Positions 42,689 through 51,590 of a stretch of DNA of 64,000 nt are shown one piece after another. The notes beneath the pieces are model-generated. The model saw only the letters and a program-made list of their open reading frames with translations, had not been told where the DNA came from and did not search any database. Within the stretch, counting starts at the first letter, position 1. Every line of letters begins with the position of its first letter. Origin of the DNA: Modestobacter marinus (lineage in GTDB: Bacteria > Actinomycetota > Actinomycetes > Mycobacteriales > Geodermatophilaceae). The stretch lies in NCBI RefSeq assembly GCF_011758655.1, contig NZ_JAAMPA010000001.1:1922001-1986000 (forward strand). The letters run 5' to 3'. Position numbers and translations under genes: made by a program.

Positions 42689-43771
42689 TCAGCGGCTCGT
42701 CTTGGGGGCGAACATACGGCTGATCAGGCGGGCGACCACGTTGAGGCCCATGACCAGGATGATGAGCAACAGGGCTGCCGTCCAGGCCCGGTCGATGGCG
42801 TACTCGGGCGGGACACCCGGCTGGGTCAGCTGGTAGTACGCGTACACCGGCAGGGTGGCCATCCGGCCGTCGAACGGGTTGAAGTTGGTGGCGTTGGTGA
42901 TGCCGACGGTGACCAGCAGGGGCGCGGTCTCGCCGACGACCCGGGCGATGGCCAGCGTGACGCCGGTGCCCAGACCGGCGATGGCGGTGGGGATGACCAC
43001 CTTGAGGATCGTCCGCCACTTCGGCACGCCGAGCGCGTAGGCGGCCTCACGCAGCTCGTTGGGGACCAGCTTGAGGACCTCCTCGGCCGACCGGACGACG
43101 ACCGGGATCATCAGCACCGACAGCGCGATGGCGCCCATGATGCCCAGCCGGATGCCCGGGCCGAAGATCAGCACGAACAGCGCGTAGGCGAACAGACCCG
43201 CGACGATGGACGGGATGCCGGTCATGACGTCGACGAAGAAGGTGATGAGGCGCTTGAGCCGGCCCTGCGCGTACTCCACCAGGTAGATGGCGGTCATCAG
43301 ACCGATCGGCACCGAGATGAGCGCGGTCAGCACGGTGATGATCAGCGTGCCGAAGATGGCGTGGTAGGCACCGCCGCCCTCGCCGATGAGGCCCTGCAGG
43401 GAGGCCTGGAAGAACTCCGGGTCCAGCCGCTCGATGCCGCGCCCGACGACCTCCCAGACCAGCGCGACCAGCGGCACCATCGCGATGCCGAAGGCCGTCG
43501 TGACGACGGCGGTGACGAGGCGGTCGGTCGAGCTGCGCCGGCCCTCCTTGACGCGGGAGAGCAGGTAGACCGCGAGGGTGCCGAGGACGACCGCGTAGAT
43601 GACGAACAGCACGATGTTGAAGCCGGTGAGCACGCTCAGCACGGCGGCGAGCGCGGCGCCGGCGGCGAAGGCGGCGACGAGGGCCCAGGTGGGCAGGGTG
43701 CCCTCGGAGCGCTGCGTCTCGCGGGTGGCGGGGGAGGCGCCGGTCGCCCGGGGAGGCGTCTGGGTGGTCAT
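42689..43771 (-). CDS. pstA: Phosphate ABC transporter permease PstA
   Basis: A 360-residue permease. An N-terminal extension of about 65 residues with extra hydrophobic segments precedes the six-helix core. The EAA-type coupling loop is [20 protein letters not shown], and [20 protein letters not shown] is typical of PstA. ATG 43771 overlaps the pstC stop (ATGA), indicating co-translation. The N-terminal extension ([20 protein letters not shown], then [20 protein letters not shown]) makes it longer than the enterobacterial protein, as in other actinobacteria. Confidence 0.92.
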   Translation of the reverse strand: MTTQTPPRATGASPATRETQRSEGTLPTWALVAAFAAGAALAAVLSVLTGFNIVLFVIYAVVLGTLAVYLLSRVKEGRRSSTDRLVTAVVTTAFGIAMVPLVALVWEVVGRGIERLDPEFFQASLQGLIGEGGGAYHAIFGTLIITVLTALISVPIGLMTAIYLVEYAQGRLKRLITFFVDVMTGIPSIVAGLFAYALFVLIFGPGIRLGIMGAIALSVLMIPVVVRSAEEVLKLVPNELREAAYALGVPKWRTILKVVIPTAIAGLGTGVTLAIARVVGETAPLLVTVGITNATNFNPFDGRMATLPVYAYYQLTQPGVPPEYAIDRAWTAALLLIILVMGLNVVARLISRMFAPKTSR

Positions 43772-44721
43772 CAGTTCGCTCCGGAGAAGTCGGCCCGACG
43801 GTTGACGATCCAGCGCGCCAGCATGTTGACCGCCAGGGTGATGACGAACAGCACGAGGCCGCTGGCGATCAGGGTGTTCACGGCGATGCCGGTGGACTCC
43901 GGGAACTGCAGGGCGATGTTCGCCGCGATCGTCCCGGGGTTGGAGCTGCTGATCAGGTCGAAGGTGATGCCACCGCCGACGGAGAGCACGAGGGTCACCG
44001 CGAGGGTCTCGCCCAGCGCCCGGCCCAGGCCGAGCATCGAGCCGCCGATGACCCCGCTCTTGCCGTAGGGGATGACGGCCATCTTGATCATCTCCCAGCG
44101 GGTCGCGCCCAAGGCCAGCGCGGCCTCCTTGTGCAGCGTGGGCACCTGGGTGAAGACCTCGCGGGAGATGGCGCTGACGATCGGCAGGATCATGATCGCC
44201 AGCACGATGCCGGCGGTGAGCATGGTCCGGCCGGTCGCCGACGCCGGCCCGCTGAACAGCGGGATGAAGCCGAGGTTGGCCTCGAGCCACTGGTAGAAGG
44301 GCACCAGCTTCGGCGCCAGCCAGGTGATGCCCCAGAAGCCGTAGACGATGCTCGGGATCGCGGCGAGCAGGTCGACGAGGTACCCCAGGCCCATGGCCAG
44401 CCGCCGGGGGGCGAAGTGGGTGATGAACAGCGCGATCGCCACTGCCAGCGGGGCCCCGAGGACCAGCGCGATGACGGAGGCGAGGAGCGTGCCGAAGACG
44501 AGGGAGTCGACGTAGGCGAAGAGGCCCTCGCCGCCGGGGACGTCCTCGGCGGGGGCGAGCAGCGCCGGGATCGCCTCGGCGACCAGGAAGGCGGCGACCC
44601 CCGCGAGGATGACGAGGATCAGGATGCCGGAGCCCCGGGCGGCGCCGGCGAAGAGCCGGTCGCCGAACCTGCGGACGGGCTTGTCGGCGGTGGGCTCGGA
44701 CGCCGTCTGGGTGGCTGTCAC
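43771..44721 (-). CDS. pstC: Phosphate ABC transporter permease PstC
   Basis: A 316-residue inner-membrane permease with six helices. The coupling loop is LHKEAALALGATRWEMIKMA, followed by GLGRALGETLAVTLVLSVGG. It forms the transmembrane channel with PstA. GTG 44721 is the start. It lies downstream of pstS, from which it is separated by a long hairpin at 44778-44815 that may limit read-through, giving more binding protein than permease. Confidence 0.92.
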   Translation of the reverse strand: MTATQTASEPTADKPVRRFGDRLFAGAARGSGILILVILAGVAAFLVAEAIPALLAPAEDVPGGEGLFAYVDSLVFGTLLASVIALVLGAPLAVAIALFITHFAPRRLAMGLGYLVDLLAAIPSIVYGFWGITWLAPKLVPFYQWLEANLGFIPLFSGPASATGRTMLTAGIVLAIMILPIVSAISREVFTQVPTLHKEAALALGATRWEMIKMAVIPYGKSGVIGGSMLGLGRALGETLAVTLVLSVGGGITFDLISSSNPGTIAANIALQFPESTGIAVNTLIASGLVLFVITLAVNMLARWIVNRRADFSGAN

Positions 44722-44777
44722 CGTTGCTCCGTGGGTCGTGGTCGTGGTGCGCGCGGGCCGGGGGTGGGGAGGCGGTG

Positions 44778-44815
44778 CTGCGGCCCGGGGCGTCGGAGGA
44801 CGCCCCGGGCCGCAG
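44778..44815. terminator. Intra-operon hairpin between pstS and pstC
   Basis: A perfect 17-bp stem (CTGCGGCCCGGGGCGTC and its complement) with a GGAG loop lies between the pstS stop (44831) and the pstC start (44721). It probably attenuates transcription or stabilises the pstS transcript end. Confidence 0.8.
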
Positions 44816-44830
44816 CGGGATGGTGCCTGG

Positions 44831-45946
44831 TCAGCCGGCGGTGATCGCGTCGATCGCGGTCTGTGCCTGCTCGCGCAGACCGTCGGAGATCGGGGCGGAG
44901 CCGGCGGCCTCGGCGGCAGCCTGCTGGCCCTCCTCGCTGATCACGTAGGACATGAAGTCCGAGACCAGGTCGGCGGTCTCCTGGTCCTCGTAGGTGATGC
45001 AGCCGATGTGGTAGCTGATCAGCACGATCGGGTAGTTGCCCGACTCGGTCGTGTCGCGGGCCAGCTCGATGGCGTAGTCGTACTCGCCACGACCCTCCAG
45101 CGTCTCGGAGTTCTCCACGACCGCGGCGGCCGACTCGGCCGTCGGCTCGACGAACTCCTCGCCGACGCCGACGTTGGCCACGCCCAGGTCACCGGCCTGC
45201 GAGAGGTCGGCGTAGCCGATGGTGCCCTGGCCGGCCTGGACGGCGCTGACGACACCGGAGGTGCCCTGCGCCTGCTCGCCACCCTGCACCGGCCAGTCAC
45301 CGCTGGGCTCGTAGGTCCAGACGTCCGGGGCCACCGCGGAGAGGTACTCGGTGAAGTTCTCGGTCGTGCCGGACTCGTCGGAGCGGTTGACCACGGTGAT
45401 CGCCTGGTCCGGCAGCGTGGCGTCCGGGTTCGCCTCGGCGATCGCCGGGTCGTTCCAGTTGGTGATCTGCTGGGCGAAGATCCCGGCGATGACCTCCGGC
45501 GGGAGGTTCAGACCCTCGACGCCCTCGAGGTTGTAGACCACGGCGATCGGGGCGATGTAGTTCGGCAGCTCGAAGATCTCCCCGCCGGCGCAGCGCTCCT
45601 GCGCGGCGGCGAGCTCCTCGTCGTCCAGGGCGGCGTCGGAGCCGGCGAAGTTGGTGCCGCCGGCGATGAACTGCTCACGGCCACCGCCGGAGCCCACCGG
45701 GTCGTAGTTCACCGTGACGTCGGGCTGGACGCTGGAGTAGCCCGCGGTCCAGCCCTGCATGGCGGCCTGCTGGCTGCTCGCGCCGGCGCCGACGAGCGTG
45801 CCGCTGAGCTCTTCCCCGCTGTCGCCACCGGCGGCGGCGGTGCCGGCGTCGGTCTCCTCGTTGGAGGCGCCGCACGCGCTGAGGGCGAAGGTGGCGGCGA
45901 GCGCTGCGGACAGAGCCGCCGTGCGCGTCGTGGTGCTGAGCTTCAA
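44831..45946 (-). CDS. pstS: Phosphate-binding lipoprotein PstS
   Basis: The protein has 371 residues. The lipoprotein signal ends LSAC at Cys25. The phosphate-binding segments include VGAGASSQQAAMQGWTAGYS, VNYDPVGSGGGREQFIAG, FAGSDAALDDEE, and later TVVNRSDESGTTENFTEYL. After export and lipidation it captures phosphate for PstCA/PstB. It is first in the pst operon and preceded by a PHO box at 46044-46065, so induction by phosphate starvation through a PhoP-type regulator is expected. Confidence 0.94.
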   Translation of the reverse strand: MKLSTTTRTAALSAALAATFALSACGASNEETDAGTAAAGGDSGEELSGTLVGAGASSQQAAMQGWTAGYSSVQPDVTVNYDPVGSGGGREQFIAGGTNFAGSDAALDDEELAAAQERCAGGEIFELPNYIAPIAVVYNLEGVEGLNLPPEVIAGIFAQQITNWNDPAIAEANPDATLPDQAITVVNRSDESGTTENFTEYLSAVAPDVWTYEPSGDWPVQGGEQAQGTSGVVSAVQAGQGTIGYADLSQAGDLGVANVGVGEEFVEPTAESAAAVVENSETLEGRGEYDYAIELARDTTESGNYPIVLISYHIGCITYEDQETADLVSDFMSYVISEEGQQAAAEAAGSAPISDGLREQAQTAIDAITAG

Positions 45947-46043
45947 CTCAGTGGCCTTTCACTGGTGTGCCCGGACGTCGGAGCCGGGCAGCGGGAACCG
46001 AACGTCGAGGACGCTAAGCACCCCAGGTGGACGGCTCCGGGTG

Positions 46044-46065
46044 GAACGGTGAACGCGCAATGAAC
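46044..46065 (-). promoter_or_regulatory. PHO box upstream of pstS
   Basis: On the minus strand GTTCATTGCGC is followed directly by GTTCACCGTTC, two 11-base direct repeats matching the actinobacterial PhoP/RegX3 pattern (GTTCAYY). It lies about 100 bases before the pstS start, with TTAGCG nearer the gene as a possible -10. Confidence 0.78.
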
Positions 46066-46204
46066 GGCATCGGATGGCTGGGTGCCCAGTGTGGGGACGT
46101 TGGCCGTCCACTGGGTGAACCCGGCCGTGGCGGGCTGGCCGTTATGGCTTCGTTACGGTATTGCGTGTCGTGGATCACGGGTGCGCAGGGTCGTCGGACG
46201 ACGA

Positions 46205-47140
46205 TCAGCCGCGGTCGGCGGGCCGCCGCCAGGAGACGTCGACGGCGTGCCGGGTGAACCCGCTCCGCTCGTACAGCGCGACGGCGGCGGTGTTGTCCTC
46301 CTCGACGTAGAGGAGGACGGCGGACAGGCCGGCGGCGCGCAGGTGGGCCAGTCCCAGGTCGGTCAGCGCCCGGCCCAGCCGCATCCCCTGCGCGTCCGGG
46401 TCGATGCCGAGGACGTAGACCTCGCCGATCGGCTCGTCGCCGACCTCGCCGGCCGGGTGCACCTTGGTCCAGTGCGAGCCCAGCAGCCGGGGCCCCTCGG
46501 GCTCCTCGCGCCAGGCGAGGAAGAACCCGGCCGGGTCGAACCACGCCTCGGCCTCGCGCAGTGCGAGGTCGCCGCGGGTCCACCGGCCCTGCTCCGGGTG
46601 CGCGGCGAACGCGCGGACGTTCACCCGCAGCCAGGCGTCCTCGTCGGTGCCCGGCCGGAACGTCGCGACCGACACGCCCGCGGGCAGCGCGACCTCGGGG
46701 GCCGGGTCGACGTCGTCCAGCGGGCGGCGCATCTGCAGCAGCACCCGCGCCCGGTCGTAGCCGCGGCGACGGGCGAGCTCGGCGGAACCGGGAAGCTCGC
46801 CGTGGGCCCACACCCGGAGCGGGCGGTCGGCGGCGAGCTCCTCGAGCCGGGCGGCCAGGGCGGTGCCCACGCCGCGGCGGCGACTGCCCGGGGCCACGAC
46901 GAGCTCGGCCTCGGCCTCCGGGTCCCCGGGCGGGAGCTCCAGCCGGGCGTAGCCGAGCAGCGTGCCGGCGTCGTCCCGCGCGGTGACGTCCACGCCGCCC
47001 ACCGGGCCGCCGTGCTGCAGCCGCAGCTCGGACTCCTCGGAGACCGGCCGGACCCCGTCGGCGGCCAGCGCGGCGGCGAGCAGCCCCCGCACCTCCTGCA
47101 CGACCTCGGCGGGGAGCCGTTCGGCGACCTCGACCTGCAC
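46205..47140 (-). CDS. mshD: Mycothiol synthase
   Basis: A 311-residue protein of two tandem GNAT domains. The first contains LVVAPGSRRRGVGTALAARL; the active second one contains VYVLGIDPDAQGMRLGRALT. The C-terminus runs LLYVEEDNTAAVALYERSGF, typical of MshD. It acetylates Cys-GlcN-inositol with acetyl-CoA in the last step of mycothiol synthesis. It follows the GlnR-type regulator gene by about 20 bases on the same strand, an order also known from mycobacteria. Confidence 0.92.
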   Translation of the reverse strand: MQVEVAERLPAEVVQEVRGLLAAALAADGVRPVSEESELRLQHGGPVGGVDVTARDDAGTLLGYARLELPPGDPEAEAELVVAPGSRRRGVGTALAARLEELAADRPLRVWAHGELPGSAELARRRGYDRARVLLQMRRPLDDVDPAPEVALPAGVSVATFRPGTDEDAWLRVNVRAFAAHPEQGRWTRGDLALREAEAWFDPAGFFLAWREEPEGPRLLGSHWTKVHPAGEVGDEPIGEVYVLGIDPDAQGMRLGRALTDLGLAHLRAAGLSAVLLYVEEDNTAAVALYERSGFTRHAVDVSWRRPADRG

Positions 47141-47159
47141 CTGGCTCAGCGGACCGTGC

Positions 47160-47897
47160 TCAGGACAGCGGGACGCCGCTGTCGAGCGACGCCACGTTGG
47201 CCGCGGCGGTGGCGTCGGCGACCTGCTGGTCGAGCTTGTAGCCGACGTTGCGGACGGTGCCGATCAGCGCCTCGTGCTCGGTGCCGAGCTTGGCGCGCAG
47301 CCGGCGGACGTGCACGTCGACGGTGCGGGTGCCGCCGAAGTAGTCGTAGCCCCAGATCTCCTGCAGCAGCTGGGCGCGGGAGAAGACCCGGCCCGGGTGC
47401 TGGGCGAGGTACTTGAGGAGCTCGAACTCCTTGTACGTGAGGTCGAGGGGGCGGCCGCGGAGCTTCGCCGAGTAGCTGTGCTCGTCGATCACCAGCTCGC
47501 CGGCCTTCGTCACGCCGCCCTCGGCGCCGTCGGCAGGGGTGGCGGCGGCCAGCCGGCGGGCGGAGGCCCACTTCAGCCGGGCGTCGACCTCGGCCGGGCC
47601 GGCGGTGTCGAGCACGACGTCGTCGACCCCCCAGTCGGCCGACAGTGCGACGAGGCCGCCCTCGGAGAGCACCGCGACCAGGGAGGCGGCGACGCCCGTC
47701 GAGGCCAGCAGCGAGCACAGCGTGCGGGCGGAGACGAGGTCGTGACGCGCGTCGACCAGGACGACGTCCCCGGCGTCACCGTCGAGCAGGCTGGACAGCT
47801 CGGGGGGCACGACGCGCACCTGGTGGGCCAACAGCCCCAGGGCCGGGAGGACCTCGGTGGTGGCCTGACGGGCCGAGGTCATGAGCACGAGTCGCAT
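47160..47897 (-). CDS. glnR: GlnR-type orphan winged-helix response regulator
   Basis: The protein has 245 residues. The receiver-like N-terminal domain keeps an Asp (VVLVDARHD) but lacks the usual N-terminal acidic pair ([10 protein letters not shown]), as known for actinobacterial GlnR, which works without a kinase. The DNA-binding domain has [20 protein letters not shown] and [17 protein letters not shown]. GlnR controls nitrogen assimilation genes. Placement beside mshD and the lmeA-like gene matches Rv0818 in M. tuberculosis. No sensor kinase is adjacent. Confidence 0.85.
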   Translation of the reverse strand: MRLVLMTSARQATTEVLPALGLLAHQVRVVPPELSSLLDGDAGDVVLVDARHDLVSARTLCSLLASTGVAASLVAVLSEGGLVALSADWGVDDVVLDTAGPAEVDARLKWASARRLAAATPADGAEGGVTKAGELVIDEHSYSAKLRGRPLDLTYKEFELLKYLAQHPGRVFSRAQLLQEIWGYDYFGGTRTVDVHVRRLRAKLGTEHEALIGTVRNVGYKLDQQVADATAAANVASLDSGVPLS

Positions 47898-48079
47898 GTC
47901 GTCTCCTCACTGGGCGGACCCAGGCCGTCGACGGCGCTGTCGAGGTGAAGCTGCAGGATAGCGGACGTGCGTCGCCGTCATGACGATGTCGTGACGTACT
48001 GCACGGTCCGGTCGCGTGCCGGCGACACGAGGACGCCGGCGCACCCGGCGGGCCGGGTCGCCTCTGCGAGGATCACGGG

Positions 48080-48901
48080 GTGACGCAGGCCGCTCCGGAC
48101 ACCCAGCTGTCCCCGCGCGCCCATCACCTCCCGGCGGCCGGGATGGTCGTCGTGGTCACCGCGGTGGCCGTCTGGCTGCCCGCCGAGCTCGGCGACACGG
48201 GGCGGGTCGTCTCGGTGGCGCTGCTGCAGGCGGGGCTGGTCGCCGGCTGGGTGGTCGCCACCGGCATCCGCGGGTTCCTGGGCTCCCTCACCCTGGGCGG
48301 CGCCGCGGCGGTCGCGGCGGACGCGGCCATGCTCCTCCCGGCCCGCCCGCAGCTGGACTGGCTGCTGGCGGTGCTCGGCCTCGGGTTCCTGGCCGCCGTC
48401 GTCCACCAGATGACCCGCCCGGCGCCGCGCCGCTACCTGGTCGCGTCCCTGGCCGGCGTCGTCCTGCTGGTGTGCTCGGTGTCCGCGCTGGCCGTGCTGC
48501 TGGGCGTCGCCCGGCTCGAGGGCGGGCCGCGGGCACTGGAGACGGCGGTGCTGGTGGTCGGTGCCGCCCTGCTGGTCGGGCACCTGGTCGACGTCGTGCT
48601 GCCCCGCCCGGAGATCACGCCGGACGTGCCCCGTGGCCTGCTCGGCGTCGTCCTCGCCGTGCTGGCCGCCACGGGGGTGGCCCTGCTGGACCGAGCGGGC
48701 GACGCGCTGGTCGACGTCCTGTCGGCGGCCATCTACGGCGCAGCACTGGGTGGGGCGGCCGCGCTGACCGCGCTGGGCGCCTCGTACGTCGTGGCCGAGC
48801 GCGGTACGTGGAGCTGGGCGCTGCCGGTGGTGCAGGCGGTGCTCCCGCTGGCCGCCGTCGCACCCGTCGCCTACGCCCTCGCCGCGTACGGCGCCGGCTG
48901 A
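48080..48901 (+). CDS. Hypothetical multi-pass membrane protein
   Basis: A 273-residue protein with about eight hydrophobic segments (for example AGMVVVVTAVAVWLPAEL, LAVLGLGFLAAVVHQMTRP, LVASLAGVVLLVCSVSALAV, LLGVVLAVLAATGVALLDR). It has no known signature. GTG 48080 is the start. The next gene, a DUF2993 protein, begins 21 bases after the stop, so the pair is probably an operon; a role at the cell envelope is suggested by this partner alone. It is divergent from glnR. Confidence 0.75.
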   Translation: MTQAAPDTQLSPRAHHLPAAGMVVVVTAVAVWLPAELGDTGRVVSVALLQAGLVAGWVVATGIRGFLGSLTLGGAAAVAADAAMLLPARPQLDWLLAVLGLGFLAAVVHQMTRPAPRRYLVASLAGVVLLVCSVSALAVLLGVARLEGGPRALETAVLVVGAALLVGHLVDVVLPRPEITPDVPRGLLGVVLAVLAATGVALLDRAGDALVDVLSAAIYGAALGGAAALTALGASYVVAERGTWSWALPVVQAVLPLAAVAPVAYALAAYGAG

Positions 48902-48922
48902 GCGGCAGGGGAGACTCGGGGC

Positions 48923-49612
48923 GTGAAGGCACTCCTGATCGCCCTGCTGCTCGCCCTCGGCCTGCTGGTCCTGGTCGACCGGGTCGGCGTCTCCGTCGCC
49001 GAGGGGCAGGTCGCTGACCAGCTGGCCGCGCGGGGTGAGCTGGCCGGGACGCCGGAGGTCGACATCACCGGGTTCCCGTTCCTCACCCAGGCGGTGTCGG
49101 GCCGGTACGACGAGGTGCGGATCAGCCTGACCGCCGAGCAGCTGGGTGAACCGGCCGGCACCCGGGCCGACGTGTCGCTGTTCGGCGTGCAGGTGCCGCT
49201 GTCCGACGTGGTCTCCGGTTCGGTCGTGGCGATCCCGGTCGAGCAGGTCGACGGGACGGCGACGCTGGCCTACGCACTGCTCGCCCGGGAACTCGGCGGC
49301 GACACGCAGCTGGCCCCCGACGGCGACCGGCTGCGGATCGAGCGCACGCTCGACCTCGCCGGCCTCATGGTCCCGGTCACCGCCCTGGGCACCGTCACCC
49401 TCGACGGGCGGGACCTGGTGGTCGACGTGGACGACGCGTCGGCGGCGGGCGTCGATGTCCCCGGCTTCGTCCTGGACCGCGCCGTCGACGTGCTCGACTT
49501 CCGCTACCCGGTGCCGGAGCTGCCCTTCGGGCTGGAGCTGACCGGCGTCGACCCCCAGGACGACGGGGTCCACGTGCGGGTGAGGGCGACCGACACGGTG
49601 CTGCAGGGCTGA
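48923..49612 (+). CDS. DUF2993 (LmeA-like) exported protein
   Basis: The protein has 229 residues. A signal peptide or anchor (ALLIALLLALGLLVLVDRVG) is followed by the DUF2993 core: VDITGFPFLTQAVSGRYDEV, then ADVSLFGVQVPLSDVVSG. In mycobacteria the family member LmeA (Rv0817c) acts at the envelope in mannan/lipomannan biosynthesis; whether this organism has that polymer cannot be told. Position between the membrane protein and the thioredoxin-like gene matches the mycobacterial order. GTG 48923 is used. Confidence 0.83.
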   Translation: MKALLIALLLALGLLVLVDRVGVSVAEGQVADQLAARGELAGTPEVDITGFPFLTQAVSGRYDEVRISLTAEQLGEPAGTRADVSLFGVQVPLSDVVSGSVVAIPVEQVDGTATLAYALLARELGGDTQLAPDGDRLRIERTLDLAGLMVPVTALGTVTLDGRDLVVDVDDASAAGVDVPGFVLDRAVDVLDFRYPVPELPFGLELTGVDPQDDGVHVRVRATDTVLQG

Positions 49613-49661
49613 GACCCGGTGCGGCGCCGCCGGTCGGTGGCGCGAGGGCGACCGCCGGAAT

Positions 49662-50039
49662 GTGACCGGCCGGGCGCCCGTTGCCCCTGAGGTGACCACG
49701 ACCACCGGCAGCGCCGACGCCACGGGCGCCCTGGCCCGGCTCGGGGTGCGTCCGGCGGAGGCGGAGCTGACCGTCGTCCAGTTCTCCACGGCCTTCTGCG
49801 GGCCGTGCCGGGCCACCCGGGCCCGGTTGCAGCGCCTGCAGGCCACCCGGCCGGGGCTGTCGTACGTGCACGTGGACGCCGAGAGCCACCTGGACGAGGT
49901 GCGGGCGCTCGACGTGCGGGCCACGCCGACGCTGATCTGGCTGGACGGTGCCGGCACGGTGGTGGCCCGCCACACCGGCGCGCCGCAGCCGGCCGAGCTG
50001 GCCGCCCTGGTGGCCGCTCACGTGAGGTCGGCACCGTGA
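49662..50039 (+). CDS. Thioredoxin-like protein
   Basis: A 125-residue thioredoxin fold. The active-site motif is CGPC (QFSTAFCGPCRATRARL), and the cis-Pro region is VRATPTLIWLDGAG. It corresponds by position and type to mycobacterial ThiX (Rv0816c). It is likely a cytoplasmic dithiol reductase, perhaps serving the adjacent sulfur-transfer enzyme. GTG 49662 is tentative; GTG 49692 is possible. It ends 17 bases before the cysteine leader peptide. Confidence 0.85.
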   Translation: MTGRAPVAPEVTTTTGSADATGALARLGVRPAEAELTVVQFSTAFCGPCRATRARLQRLQATRPGLSYVHVDAESHLDEVRALDVRATPTLIWLDGAGTVVARHTGAPQPAELAALVAAHVRSAP

Positions 50040-50056
50040 TCCGCTACCCTCGCGCC

Positions 50057-50131
50057 GTGGGCCCCCTGCTGACCTCGCGCCGCACAGTCGACCTGTGCCG
50101 CGTCGGCAGCTCCCGCTGTCCGGCCTGCTGA
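50057..50131 (+). CDS. Cysteine-containing regulatory leader peptide
   Basis: A 24-residue peptide starting at GTG 50057 and ending CRVGSSRCPAC then stop. It carries the LTSRR-VDLCRV pattern of short actinobacterial leader peptides found before sulfur genes. A TACCCT hexamer at 50045-50050 is spaced so that transcription would begin at or near the GTG, consistent with a leaderless message. Three Cys codons, two in the last six, suggest that scarcity of Cys-tRNA stalls a ribosome and changes expression of the sulfurtransferase gene 185 bases downstream. Confidence 0.75.
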   Translation: MGPLLTSRRTVDLCRVGSSRCPAC

Positions 50132-50315
50132 GGCCGCACCCCCGCGCCGGGGACGCCGTCCCGCGCCGCTCTCCGCACCCCCTGGCCGGCCGCCGCCGGA
50201 TGTGCGCTCCGGTGGACACCGGCTCCCGGGTCCCGCACGGGATCTGCACCCGTTCCAGATCCGCCCCCGCACGACGTCCGCACCATCCGCCCCACCTGAT
50301 GGAGGAACCACACCC

Positions 50316-51143
50316 ATGAGCCGTAGCGACGTGCTCGTCACCGCCGACTGGGCCCAGGAGCACCTGGGCGACCCCGGGATCGTCTTCGTCGAGGTCGACG
50401 AGGACACCAGCGCCTACGACGGCGGCCACCTCGAGGGTGCCGTCAAGCTGGACTGGAAGACCGACCTGCAGGACCCGCTGCGCCGCGACTTCGTCGGCCG
50501 CGAGGCGTTCGAGGCGCTGCTCTCCTCGCGCGGCATCGGCAACGACGACACCGTGGTGCTCTACGGCGGCAACAACAACTGGTTCGCCGCCTACGCCTAC
50601 TGGTACTTCACGCTCTACGGGCACGGTGACGTGAAGCTGATCGACGGTGGCCGCAAGAAGTGGGAGCTCGACGGTCGCCCGCTGTCCAAGGACGTCGTGG
50701 AGCGCCCGGCCACCACCTACCGCGCCAGCGAGCCGGACCTGTCGATCCGCGCCTTCCGGGACGAGGTCGTGGCCTCCATCGGCAGCAAGAACATCATCGA
50801 CGTGCGCTCGCCCGACGAGTTCTCCGGCAAGATCCTCGCCCCCGCGCACCTGCCGCAGGAGCAGGCGCAGAAGGCCGGGCACGTGCCCACGGCGATGAAC
50901 ATCCCGTGGAGCAAGGCGGCCAACGAGGACGGCACCTTCAAGAGCGACGAGGACCTGGCCAAGCTCTACGCCGAGCAGGGCTACGACGAGAGCAAGCCGA
51001 CCATCGCCTACTGCCGCATCGGCGAGCGCTCCAGCCACACCTGGTTCGTGCTGCGCGAGCTGCTCGGCAAGTCCGACGTCAAGAACTACGACGGCTCCTG
51101 GGTCGAGTACGGCTCGCTGGTCGGCGTCCCGATCGAGAAGTGA
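50316..51143 (+). CDS. cysA: Thiosulfate sulfurtransferase (CysA2/SseA type)
   Basis: The protein has 275 residues with two rhodanese domains. The first is inactive-like (VFVEVDEDTSAYDGGHLEGA). The second has the active loop YCRIGERSSHTWFVL with the catalytic Cys, and IDVRSPDEFSGKILAP. It transfers sulfane sulfur from thiosulfate to an acceptor. ATG 50316 has GGAGGA nine bases upstream. It is followed six bases later by the DUF1416 gene. The upstream leader peptide suggests control by cysteine supply. Confidence 0.92.
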   Translation: MSRSDVLVTADWAQEHLGDPGIVFVEVDEDTSAYDGGHLEGAVKLDWKTDLQDPLRRDFVGREAFEALLSSRGIGNDDTVVLYGGNNNWFAAYAYWYFTLYGHGDVKLIDGGRKKWELDGRPLSKDVVERPATTYRASEPDLSIRAFRDEVVASIGSKNIIDVRSPDEFSGKILAPAHLPQEQAQKAGHVPTAMNIPWSKAANEDGTFKSDEDLAKLYAEQGYDESKPTIAYCRIGERSSHTWFVLRELLGKSDVKNYDGSWVEYGSLVGVPIEK

Positions 51144-51149
51144 GCTGAC

Positions 51150-51443
51150 ATGTGCGGAGCCCCGAAGCAGGGCGGCAGCCTGGCCGGTGTCGACCTGAGC
51201 ACCCAGACCGTCATCCAGGGATCGGTGTGGCACGACGGCGCACCGGTCGCCGGCGCGTACGTGCGGCTGCTGGACGCCACCGACGAGTTCACCGCCGAGG
51301 TGGTGACCAGCCCGGAGGGTGAGTTCCGGTTCTTCGCCGCACCGGGGCGCTGGACGCTGCGCACCCTGGCGCCGGTCGGCCGGGCCGAGCGCCCGGTCGA
51401 CGCCGAGGTCGGGCTGAACGAGACGACCCTCGCGATCGACTGA
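51150..51443 (+). CDS. sseC: DUF1416 (SseC-like) protein
   Basis: A 97-residue small beta-sandwich protein. It begins MCGAPKQGGSL, conserved in SseC, with a carboxypeptidase-regulatory-like body: TVIQGSVWHDGAPVAGAYVR, then PEGEFRFFAAPGRWTLRTLA. Genes of this family almost always follow a CysA2-type sulfurtransferase, as here, six bases downstream. Biochemical role unknown; the N-terminal Cys is suggestive of sulfur handling. A terminator follows. Confidence 0.9.
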   Translation: MCGAPKQGGSLAGVDLSTQTVIQGSVWHDGAPVAGAYVRLLDATDEFTAEVVTSPEGEFRFFAAPGRWTLRTLAPVGRAERPVDAEVGLNETTLAID

Positions 51444-51468
51444 CGACGGCCCGCGTCACGGGTCCACC

Positions 51469-51502
51469 AGCGCCCGCTCCGGCTCCGGCCGGGGCGGGCG
51501 CT
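51469..51502. terminator. Hairpin terminator
   Basis: AGCGCCCGC and GCGGGCGCT arms flank an inner CCGG/CCGG pairing. The hairpin lies between the sseC stop and the convergent tetR stop at 51591. Confidence 0.75.
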
Positions 51503-51590
51503 GTCGTCTGCCAGCCGGTCCGGCCGGTGTGGGCGGCGGTGCGCAGGAACGGCAGGACGGCGGCGGGGTAGCTGCCGGTGAAGGGCATGC

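Noticed and set aside
42651-43019. In-frame upstream extension of pstB
   Set aside because: It overlaps pstA on the same strand and is His/Arg/Pro-rich; the VAKRIEV start has a ribosome site.
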